From the NCBI RefSeq assembly GCF_020520425.1, contig NC_079490.1:3596001-3660000 (forward strand): a DNA stretch of 64,000 nt. Reading direction: 5' to 3'. The notes below the pieces were generated by a model that searched no databases, was not told the DNA's origin, and saw only the letters and a program-made list of their open reading frames with translations. The DNA comes from Spinacia oleracea. Its lineage: Eukaryota > Streptophyta > Magnoliopsida > Caryophyllales > Amaranthaceae. How positions within the stretch are numbered: the first letter of the stretch is position 1; the number at the start of each line of letters is the position of its first letter. A program made the translations under genes and the position numbers. Shown here in pieces: positions 31,152 to 40,669 of this stretch.

Positions 31152-31879
31152 ATGGCGTTTGAAGATCACACCATTTCCAGTACTCCTTTCCCAGATTACC
31201 CTCACGTATGTACACCTGATAATTACTACACATAGCTACATTTCAGTTTAATTTTGATTTTGATTTTGATTGATTTATTTTAATTTAATTTAATTGACTT
31301 TTTTGTTGTTGTTTGTTGTTGAAGATGGTAATGGAGGCGATTGGAATCCTGAGCGAGAAAGAAGGAGTGAGCAGAGATGCAATAACGAAGCACATAGAGT
31401 CAAACTACGCAGATCTACCACCAACGCACGCCACACACGTGAGTCACACGCTCGAGAAGCTCAACCAAACAGGTCAACTCATGACGTTGAAAGACGACAC
31501 CTACATGCTGACGATGAAGCAACAACAACCACCAGCTGACGACGGAGACGACGACGGTGATGAGGAGGAGGAAGAAGAGGAGGAAGAAGAAGAAGAACAG
31601 CCAGTGAAGAGAGGACGTGGACGTCCACCAAAGGTGAAAGGGCCAGGACCCGTTTCTGTTGGGCTGGATTCGCCCCAACAAGGTTCAAGGCCCAGAGGAA
31701 GGCCTCCTAAGAGTAGGGATTTACTTGCCCCGGTTACCCGGCCCACTAAGCCGAGCCCTACTGGAAGGCCACGTGGCAGGCCGAAGAAGAATCCGACGGA
31801 AGTTACCGTTACTGGTGGTGGACCCGAGATTAGTGTTGGTGGTGTGAAGAGGGGTAGAGGTCGTCCAAGGAAGAGTTGA
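31152..31879 (+). CDS. HMGA-type (HMG-Y-related) protein with H1/H5 domain and four AT-hooks
   Basis: Two exons, 31152-31205 and 31325-31879, joined in phase, encode 202 residues. Residues 18-85 form the linker-histone-like winged helix typical of plant HMGA (PHMVMEAIGILSEKEGVSRDAITKHIES...HTLEKLNQTGQL). After it comes an acidic tract with twelve consecutive Glu (about 108-119), then four AT-hooks: KRGRGRPPK, SRPRGRPPK, GRPRGRPKK and KRGRGRPRKS at the very C-terminus. AT-hooks bind the minor groove of AT-rich DNA; the protein is nuclear and architectural. The long pure Glu run between the globular domain and the hooks is larger than I recall for the family. The intron in codon 18/19 is small (119 bp). 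Confidence 0.95.
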
Positions 31880-33495
31880 TGATGATTGGGGGGTAGTTTG
31901 GTAATTTGGTAGGGTTTGGTGGGGGTAGAATTGTAAATTTAGTGTGATGAGAATGGTAGAGAGAGTGAAGTAGCAGTAGAAATGATGTTGATGTTGTTGT
32001 TACATGCCTTTTGGGTTTTTTTTTTTAGAAAAAAAAATGGAAAAGAAAAAGGTGAAATTAAATTCTTGTGACAACTATTTTCCATTTTTATTTAATTTAA
32101 AGTTTGCTTTTTTTTTTCTTTCAATTTAGTTTTAAAATAGCTTTAGTTTCTAATTGGTGATTTTCTTTTAACAAAGGCAAAAAGATGCGAATCTTAAGGC
32201 ATGCTTAGTAGTGTAGAAAGTAGGTGGGCCCTTTTGTCTTTTCTTTTCATTTAAGTTTTTAATTAGTTGTAGTGAAATTGAAATTGTTGTTAATGTTATG
32301 ATTGTGTTATATAAAAAGGGTCATTGGATTTCAACATTTTATTTGGTTTAATTATTGTTAATTTGTTATTATTTTTCCCATTTATCTTCGGTACACATGT
32401 CAATATTCATTTTACATGTTAATCCACATTTTACATCGTTAATATCTCTGCTCATTTTAAATTGTTAGTATCTCTAGTCGTGTTATTAAAATTTATAAAA
32501 TTTTCATACCGTTAAAGTACTAATTGAAACGAATTAAACAAGATCCTACATGACTGTTTTTTTATATATTGAACGTAATTTATAAGATTATTTTCCATTA
32601 TAAATAGCGTTAAGATTCTAAATGGGAAAAACATTTAGATTCAGAGGGAGTAATTATTAAATTATTAATTAACATGAAATTGAAGAAATGATTGCAAGTT
32701 TTGTGATTCAATTAATTGGAAAATTGATGATGACAATTTTGCATGATTCTTGGTATTGTTGATGAGATGATTGCAAAAAAGGACAAAGTATATTCCATTT
32801 AAATTGCACCGAATTTTGTGACAAGTACAATTCTATCTGTTCTAAAATGAATGCAGTGAAATAGTCGTAATCAAATTAATCATTTGTAAGTTTGTACTAC
32901 TAAAGGCTTTCTTTGGTGCATTATACATAGTGCAAAAAGGATAAGAAATTAAGAATACTTCAAAAATTGATTTTTACACTAACCTTGTGAATAGAACATA
33001 AAATTTGGGCTCTTGTAGCTCATATATGATCTTTCAAATGAAATTCAAATTAGTGATTTTCATTAATCTTTGTACAAAGTAATAAAGTGTTATTAGTCCG
33101 TATATGCTTAAGTTGTACTAGTATGTTTTTAGTTGTAGGCCGATGATCTATCAACGATAACAAAAATAATATAAATGAAGTTTTGCTCAGATTAAGCATA
33201 AAATTTGTATCCAATAAGGCTCGATTCAATTAGATTTATTTTGTCTGAATTTATATTATGTCAAGTTGTTAGAATTTATTTCAACTTATTTTGTCTTAAA
33301 TAAATTTATTTATGCATGAAAAAAGTTAAGTATTTATCTATTTGGGGTGGAGGGGAATTTAGAAATCGCATGCATCATTTTCTTATTGATAATTGTTTTG
33401 CAAGAACCAAAAAAGTAAAATAAATTAAAGCATGTACGGGGTTAATATTTTGATCATTCCAACGGTTTGATATGAATGGCAAATAATCTTTGTAT
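31880..33495. other. Downstream of the HMGA gene, AT-rich
   Basis: 3' untranslated region then AT-rich DNA. A right-hand Stowaway-like end, 'tcagagggagtaa', lies at 32641-32652 with the common inner motif 'gaattaaacaagatcctaca' at 32531; the left end is not recognisable. Confidence 0.4.
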
Positions 33496-33503
33496 AACAC
33501 AAG

Positions 33504-34053
33504 TAGAGCTGGCAATGGGTTGGGTTGGGTCGAAATCAGGTCAATCCATTTATAAATGGGTTGAGATTTTCCCAACCCAACTTGACATGTTTAATTAAAC
33601 GGGTTAAAATTTTCAACCCAACCCAACCCAACTATAAACGGATAGACTTGAATTTGACCCGTTTAATTTTTATTTTCCCACTTTTAAGTATAAATTGACT
33701 TGACTATAGAATTGAGAGGTGATTTATTTGTGGCATATCTCATAGCAAAAAGTAATACTTCAATATGTATTTGACATAATCAAAACGTCAAATAATTATT
33801 CAATGTTGAAGGAAAAAGAGAAATAAAATCTTTCAAATAATATTCTACAGATCTATATTACATACTTGCTTGAACTTAAACGGGTTAGCAGGTTGTTTTC
33901 GGGTTGAAAATTTCAACCTGATCCAACCCATTTAATTAAACGGGTTGAGTTGACCCATTTAATTAAACGAGTTTAAAATCTTGACGCAAACCCTTTATTA
34001 TTGGGTTGGGTTCGAGTGGGGTTGGTGGGTTGAGTCAATTTTTGCCAGCTCTA
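33504..34053. mobile_element. hAT-like non-autonomous element rich in GGGTTGGGTT
   Basis: Ends TAGAGCTGGCAA and TTGCCAGCTCTA are perfect inverted repeats and are flanked by a perfect 8-bp duplication, aacacaag (33496-33503 and 34054-34061). 550 bp, no ORF. The inside carries gggttgggttgggtcg and many 'aacccaacccaac' tracts in both orientations. 8-bp duplications and short TAGAG/CAGAG ends mark hAT elements. Confidence 0.85.
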
Positions 34054-35519
34054 AACACAAGACATTACTGTGTCATTGGAGAGTAAGGATTGCATTGGGC
34101 CTGGCCGGACTGGCATGACCCCTAGGAATGGCGTGGGCTATCACGAAAAAAGCACGACACAATACGGAAATGAAGTTGTGGTCCATATTTGGAAAAAAAT
34201 AATACAATGTGACGTATAAGTAAGTTAAGTGAAATTAGGCACGTAAGTACGATAATAGTTTGTTGAGCTATCACGACTCACGAGTTGTCCTTTTAAATTT
34301 TTTGACATGGCACATTGCAAATGAGTCATCCTTTTTGAAATTCGGATAAGTTCATAAACTTTTAGGTGAACTGAATGCACATGATTTTTTAGATGAATTG
34401 AACGCACCATGAATAAAGATTTGCCTAGACTATAATTAATATTTCGTAGTTAGTTTAATTCAATTGATCTAACCTAGTTTGACAAAATATGTGATATTTT
34501 TTTATATATATTATAGTGACAAGTTCAAAACACTCACATATAAATCATGCTACAGTGAGAATAAGTTCACATTTACTTTAATAGATCGAATTTTAGTCAA
34601 AATAAGTTGAACTTCTATTTTTGAGGGAAGTTAAACTTAAAAGAAGCCAAATGCACTTAAGCCATGTTTCTATTCATCTTATTTCTACTTATTTCATGAA
34701 AAATAAATTCACGAAAAATAAGAGTTATTATCTACAATTTATAATTAAAAAAGTTCAGACAAATTTACGATAAACAAATGAAAATAAGATAAATAAAATA
34801 CTTAGTTTTTACTCTGTAAAACGAACTTCATAATTTGAATGGCCAATCACCCAAATGAATCAATATTTTCCAAGACTTTCTTATTTTCAAGGCCCAAGAT
34901 AAAACATCGGACAACATTTGCATAGTTAACTGGGCCTGCATTATATCTGGGCCTAACCTGTAACCCAGATTATAACGCATTCGTTTGTCTAACATTGTAA
35001 TATGTAGTGAGTGTGGGACTATGTGTAAGTGATCTTTGGTTCTTTTCGCTGGGTGAAACTTGAACTTATTCGAATACAACTTTTCTTACCTGATATGACC
35101 TGATTGCAACTTATCTGAACTTATTAGACTAGAAACTTATTTTTTTTTTAAGTGAAGAGAACACACCCTTACTTTGTATCAAACAATGCCTAGGGCTCTG
35201 CTACCTCAAAAACATTTGTATATCTTCATTTATCCGAGCGTTAATATAGTTAAATATCATTATCTTCAAATGAAATTTATTAAAAGTTGACATTTTAAAA
35301 ATATAAAAGAAATAAATAATACGATAAAACTTGTTTTTTTGACGTATATATATTAGTTAAAAGAAATTAAGAAAGTATAGCACGTAGTATTTCCTAGTAA
35401 AAGACTACTAGACTAATATGTGTAACATTCATTTTAGAATTAACATTTTACGTAATGTAATTATGTAATGCATTGTGTTATGAAAAAGTGTGGACTTACT
35501 AGTTACTACACATCGTGAC
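34054..35519. other. Intergenic with unclassified repeat debris
   Basis: At 34095-34200 'ggcctggccggactggcat' and 'acgaaaaaagcacgacac' resemble a segment at 58690-58780. The rest is AT-rich. No gene. Confidence 0.35.
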
Positions 35520-36392
35520 TAGAGCTGTTAAAACAGGCCATCGGGTCGGATTTGGGTCGGGTCATTTCGGGTCATGATCAGGTCGGGTCGTGTCGGGTCA
35601 ATATTTTATTCGGGTTGAGTTCGGGTTCGGTCGGGTCGATTTCAGGTCGGGTCATATCGGATTTTTTTCTATCCCGGGTTCAGAACGGGTTCGGGTCGGG
35701 TCACATTTCGGTCAGGTTTGATTTCGGGTTCGGGTCTTATCGGGTCGGGTTTAAGTCGGGTTGTAGCAGATAATTTCGGGTTCGGGTCTTATCGAGTCGA
35801 GTTTAAGTCGGTTTGCAACACAGTTATTTTCGAGTTCGGGTCTTAGTTTGGATCGGATAATAATCAGATCAAATAGAATTCAGGTCGGGTCACTCTCAGG
35901 AACGGGTCAAACTCGGGTCTGATAATTAACCTATACATTTTAATTATTTTATATTCTAAAAATTTTTGTTTAACTTATTTTAGAGTTAAAATTTTCAATA
36001 TCTAGCAATAAATAATTAAAATAGATTTATCAATGAAGTTAATTTTTTGTCGTGTCTTTGATAACTCGGATAAATCGGGTAGCGGGTTATCACAGGTCGG
36101 GTCAATAGCAGGTTTCATCGAGTTACAATCGGTTTCGGGTTGAGATCGGGTCGGGTATCGAATCGGGTATCGAATCGGGTTCGGGTCATTGTTCGGTCGG
36201 GTCAGTTCGGTTATCGGTCATTTTCGGGTCGCGTGTCGGGTTCGGGTGTTACAACATCGGGTTAAAATCGGTTATCGATTTTTTCGGGTCGGGTACAGGT
36301 CGGGTTTCAGGTTACCTGTTTTACCGTAATTTCGGATCATGGTCGGTTACGGGTTCGGTCGGTTCAGGTCGGGTCAGTTTTTGACAGCTCTA
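35520..36392. mobile_element. hAT-like non-autonomous element filled with CGGGT repeats
   Basis: Ends TAGAGCTGTTAAAA and TTTTTGACAGCTCTA (two mismatches) flanked by a perfect 8-bp duplication, atcgtgac (35512-35519 and 36393-36400). 873 bp. Most of it consists of variants of tcgggtcgggtt and tcgggttcgggtc, arranged without a fixed period. No ORF. Confidence 0.85.
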
Positions 36393-36574
36393 ATCGTGAC
36401 AATCTTAAAATCATGACCGTGCGTTATCACTTATTCCGGTTCAAGTAACATTGTTGAGGTGGTGTTAACTCAGGCGAACCGATATAGAAAAAGAGTTCGG
36501 TTCACAAACTAGAGCAAATTTACCATATTACTTGGACTAGTTATTTACTGAATACTCTCTAACAATAACCAAAG

Positions 36575-36675
36575 TTAAATTAGCTTAGTTGGTAAATTAT
36601 TGAGGGAGTGATACTCAAGATATGTGATCGAACCCTGTCTACGTTATTTGTTGCCTTGTATTTTTGGCTCTTTCT
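36575..36675 (+). mobile_element. tRNA-like / SINE head fragment
   Basis: Box-A-like TTAGCTTAGTTGGTAA (36588-36603) and box-B-like TGTGATCGAACCCTG (36622-36636) in order. Only the head is clear. Confidence 0.35.
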
Positions 36676-36677
36676 AC

Positions 36678-36860
36678 TAGGGCTGTCAAAAACTGACCCG
36701 ATCCAACCGATTTCTGACAAAATTTGAAGTGACCCGAAAAAGACAATTCACGCATTCAATCCGCATAAACACAAAGACTATGCACAACTACATGATCCGA
36801 TTATACCCAAATCAATTTAACCAACCCGTAATCCACCAATGACCCGATTTGACAACCCTA
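36678..36860. mobile_element. Small hAT-like MITE
   Basis: Ends TAGGGCTGTCAAA and TTTGACAACCCTA, flanked by 8-bp ctttctac / ctctctac (7 of 8 match). 183 bp, contains 'gacccgatcc' and 'tgacccgattt'; same end type as the larger elements at 33.5 and 35.5 kb. Confidence 0.7.
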
Positions 36861-37069
36861 CTCTCTACACCCGGTAAAAGGTTCGTAGTTTAGGATGAGG
36901 CTGACCCATTGCTCATTGGTGAATGGGTCCATTACCCAAAGGAATGCATGTAAGATCATCTGCAGCCCAAAATAAGCAATAAATTTGGATCATTTACAAG
37001 GCCCAACTTTATAAAGGAGTAAAAAAACCACTGTAATTACTTTGTTACTGCAGTTGCCCTGAAATTGTC

Positions 37070-37077
37070 AAAAAAAA
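37070..37077 (-). terminator. RNA polymerase III terminator of tRNA-Arg
   Basis: Eight T on the minus strand, one base after the tRNA 3' end. Confidence 0.8.
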
Positions 37078-37078
37078 G

Positions 37079-37151
37079 CGACTCTGCTGGGGATCGAACC
37101 CAGAATCTCTGGTTTCGTAGACCAGCGCCTTATCCATTGGGCCACAGAGTC
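37079..37151 (-). tRNA. tRNA-Arg, anticodon ACG
   Basis: 73 bases, no intron. Acceptor stem GACTCTG pairs with CAGAGTC, discriminator G. The anticodon stem CTGGT/ACCAG closes a 7-base loop CTACGAA, so the anticodon is ACG (reads CGT, and after A-to-I editing CGC/CGA). T arm CTGGG-TTCGATC-CCCAG is perfect. Box A TGGCCCAATGGATAAGG and box B GGTTCGATCC are intact. CAA triplets occur just upstream of the gene on the minus strand, as common for plant tRNA genes. A nuclear, functional gene. Confidence 0.96.
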
Positions 37152-37678
37152 ATTGTTGATAGTTGAGTCTTGGTTTATTATTTTACTATATTAAAAAAAT
37201 ACACACATAACAATGAAAAGATGTAACAATTGTTGTTTTATTACATTTGCCAATGCAAAATTTCAGTCATTCACATCTTTAATTGTCAATAGGTAAATGT
37301 TATTAAAAGCTAGATTATAAAATTTATATCAATGAGCTAGCAAAGTTTGATTAATTTTTATCAAGCAAACAGAATTAATTGTACATAAGATCACACGTAC
37401 TTTCTTCATGTTCTATATTCCAATTTACTTCGTACGTACATATGTATTGAAAAAAGAAAAATGTCATCGAAGCATTTTTAGGCTTTCACTTCTTTTTTCT
37501 ATCTCTCAAGTTCCACATGTTATTCAAAACCTTCATAGTGCGTACGTACTGGCTCAGCTTCATCTCTCTCTCCTATAAGAAAATCACAACCACAAGTGTC
37601 CTTGGCTCGATGACGCCTATGTGGTGGACTCAACAACCGAGGACCAACATGAGAAGGGTCTCCAACTCTTATGGAGTA
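37152..37678. other. Upstream of the tRNA, no gene seen
   Basis: AT-rich; nothing recognised beyond scattered cgtacgta phrases. Confidence 0.4.
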
Positions 37679-37925
37679 CTACCTCCGTTTCATTAAGTTC
37701 TTTTGAAAAATTGTCTAACAATCAAAACTTTAACCATAAATTATCACTATTATATCTATAAAAAATTATCATGAAAATATCTTGTTAGATTCGTTTCGAA
37801 ATGTATTTTATAAGTATCAACTTTTTATATTTTTTTTCCCATACAACATTAGATATATTAACGGTCAAATATTGCACCAGTGTCCGCACAAACGGTAAGT
37901 CTAGAACTTATTGATACGGAGGTAG
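37679..37925. mobile_element. Stowaway-like MITE
   Basis: Ends CTACCTCCGTTTCATTAAG and ...CTTATTGATACGGAGGTAG with TA on both sides; 247 bp; inner motif 'cttgttagattcgtttcga'. A 39-base A run follows at 37979-38017. Confidence 0.8.
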
Positions 37926-37977
37926 TAGTTTAATTATAGTTCATAACCTTTTACTTTATGCAAATTTTAAGCGATGC

Positions 37978-38018
<41 letters not shown>

Positions 38019-38348
38019 AGTCCAAACACATAGTCAAATACTAAGTGTACCTTGGTTCATGATTTAGTTATGTACTTTAATTTGATGTAAGTGGAACTAC
38101 AATTGAGGTGATCAAAATCATCATCATTATCATATGTATAGATGCATGTAGCTTAATTAATTAATCTCACCTTGCATTAATTTAATTTAATTATAGAGTG
38201 TAAATAATTAATTAATTAATTAATAAAGATTTCCTAGATTAAAAATCGGGGGAGAAATCCAATAATAGCCCCCACCCCACGCCGGACTAGGAGGCAGGGG
38301 ACAGCTATGTAACCTTCTGTTAAAAACCACCCTAAATTCGAGGCAGTC

Positions 38349-38567
38349 ATTTCGACATGCTGTGATGTGTTTCAAAATATATCACAGGGGCATTTTTGTA
38401 AATAAATTGAATTTCAATGGTACATGCTTTAATCGTAATGGTACATGTTTTTATCGTAATGGTACATGTTTTTATCGTAATGGTACTCCGTTTAACGAAA
38501 TGGTACTTTCTTTTTAATGAATGGTACACAAAATGCCCCTGTGATGTACATCACAGCATGCCGAAAT
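38349..38567. mobile_element. Fold-back MITE with inner minisatellite
   Basis: Long inverted ends ATTTCGACATGCTGTGATGT and ACATCACAGCATGCCGAAAT (one mismatch), and inside them 'atcacaggggcattttt' pairs with 'aaaatgcccctgtgat'. The centre holds three copies of a 20-bp repeat, 'atcgtaatggtacatgtttt' (38431-38480). 219 bp. No clear target duplication. Confidence 0.7.
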
Positions 38568-38801
38568 TCCGCTCCCCCCTAAACTCCTCCAACTTGTTAC
38601 CTACTTAGTTAGCCCATACCTCTACATCCCTTTCTACCAATAGTTACAATACTACTATCAATGTCATATCGATTGATCAAGTATGGATCCCACTTCTACT
38701 AGCTAGTAATAGAGGTGTAATGGTTCAGATATAAACAACCTTATCTTTTTAGTACGCGTTAAGATTACAACCGGCTTAGGTTCATAACTTCAGATAAATT
38801 G

Positions 38802-39170
38802 TTCAATAAGGAGTCCACGTACTGAATCAACACATATCTTATATTAACCAGTTCTGCTACGTACGCAACTCAAAACTTAAGCCTACTGACAGTTATGCAG
38901 CTTTGGCCTTCTTTCCTTTCGGTACAGCAGATGTTAAACCCTTCCTCTTTCTAGCATTAGATGTTGATAGTAGCAGATTCCTTCCTCTGTTTTGCAGTGG
39001 AGCCTCCCTTACAGGATCTTGAGTTGTGGCCAACTTGCTTGCACTTCCCACACTTTTCCCTTTTTTCTTCGCATGAGCACCCCTTTTTCAATAAGGAGTC
39101 TACGTACTGAATCAACACATATCTTATATTAGCCAGTCCTGCTACACATCTCAAAACTTGAGTCAGTTCC
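38802..39170 (-). pseudogene. Zinc-knuckle fragment, probably from a MULE transposase, with local duplication
   Basis: The minus frame 39172-38957 contains CGKCKQVGHNSRSCKGG, a CCHC zinc knuckle as at the C-terminus of Mutator-like transposases, preceded by no catalytic part. A segment of about 75 bp, starting 'ttcaataaggagtc', occurs at 38802-38876 and 39088-39163 in direct orientation (about 90 percent alike), so the fragment has been rearranged. Confidence 0.4.
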
Positions 39171-39706
39171 AATCATAATGTTGTTGATCATTGGGTGGGG
39201 ATCATATCGACCTGTGACCTTCAATTCACAAGGAGAGTTCTCCAGTAACTCCACATTTCACAATACGCGCTCTTTTACATATTGACCCGATCGTTATCAT
39301 TACCATAACAAATTAACAAATTAAGTTTATTTTCCGGGCATAGTTAAAATTAACAAATACTTCGTATTACGTACAATTTTAATTGAGATATTATATTATT
39401 TTTCTCAAGAGCCACGAGTTGTCCAAGAGTACGTGCGTAACATCACTAGTATGGTAAGCTTTTTGTTCCTATTTTTATCCCTTTCTACTTTTCCACCATA
39501 ACCAATTTCCTTACGTAGTGTAATTTAAATGTAACTTCATTCCGACAAGGAAACTTGTATGTACTACGAAGAACTCGAATTTCAAACTTGATAATTCGTA
39601 CACCTTCAAACCCTCTCATGGTCTCACCAAATTCATTAAAATTTCAAAAAACACAAACAAAGAAATGGTACATATATAGTTACACACCAAAACCCAATAG
39701 AAGTTA

Positions 39707-40064
39707 CTCTCTCCGTTTCTTTTTATTCTTTACGTTTTTCTTTTTGGGTGTTTTAAAATGTTTTTTACATTTCATTTTATATTGTCACATAAATGCTTTA
39801 ATATTCTATCAAAATTTGAGTCCGATGATTATTTTAACCAATTAAATTCACTGGATCATTCAATCCCTCACACTTTTTCATTGTGACAATAATTTTTTTT
39901 CTCATTTTCCCAATTAATATAAGAATTTTGATTAAAGTAAACACGTTATAAATAAACGTAATTTGCCTTGTTTAAATAAATAAAATAGAGGAATTTCAAT
40001 GTACATTAATTAACCGTTAATAAACATGTAAAAAGGAAACCGTAAAGAACAAAAAGAAACGGAG
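39707..40064. mobile_element. Stowaway-like MITE
   Basis: Ends CTCTCTCCGTTTCTTTTTAT and ...CAAAAAGAAACGGAG with TA at 39705-39706 and 40065-40066. 358 bp. Confidence 0.7.
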
Positions 40065-40066
40065 TA

Positions 40067-40326
40067 CTCCCTCTGTCTTTTAATACTCGCATCGTTTTGA
40101 CTTTTTGCACTATTCACATAATTCACTTTGACCCTATTTTATTTCTAGTATATGAAAACAAATGCTAGTATATAATATATTGTTCACTTCATCTTAATAT
40201 ATACTTTCAAAATATTAATATTTTTATAAGTTTTTATAATATGTAGTTAAAGAAAGTAGTGGTCAAAGTTGTGCATTGACAAACGTATCCAGTCAAAACG
40301 GTGCGAGTATTAAGGGACGTAGAGAG
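40067..40326. mobile_element. Stowaway-like MITE abutting the previous one
   Basis: Ends CTCCCTCTGTCTTTTAATAC and ...GTATTAAGGGACGTAGAGAG. It starts directly after the TA that ends the preceding element, so the two share one TA. It is a different subfamily, the same as the copy at 43.9 kb ('tactcgcaacgtttggac'). Confidence 0.7.
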
Positions 40327-40641
40327 TGCAACCCAACACACATACATACATGACAATATATGATGATTAATTACGTGCACAAATGATCATAATAACAATA
40401 ATAATAATAGTACTACACCCCTAAATTTAATGCACCCCTCATTTAAAAACGTTACCCCCCATCAATCCCATCATCATCATCATTTAATTTCTTTGTCATC
40501 AAAAAATCCAAAAAAAAAAATTATTTTTTTTTTTAAAAAAAAAACATAAAAATGTCAAAAACAACCCTTGTTTCTGTTATGCCCTAACAATAGCCTAGAT
40601 GTCTACATTTACACTCACTTCACTCACTTCACTCACTTCAC

Positions 40642-40650
40642 TATATATTC
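40642..40650 (+). promoter_or_regulatory. Probable TATA region of AS2
   Basis: TATATATTC follows four copies of 'cacttcact' (about 40613-40641). It lies about 400 bp before the first inferred leader donor. This is a guess at the core promoter. Confidence 0.35.
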
Positions 40651-40669
40651 TCACTTCACTTTCTCCGCG

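Noticed and set aside
37079-37151. tRNA-Arg(ACG) as an inserted plastid copy
   Set aside because: The body (GGCCCAATGGATAAGGC) and acceptor stem are of the nuclear cytosolic type, and the flanks carry no plastid sequence.
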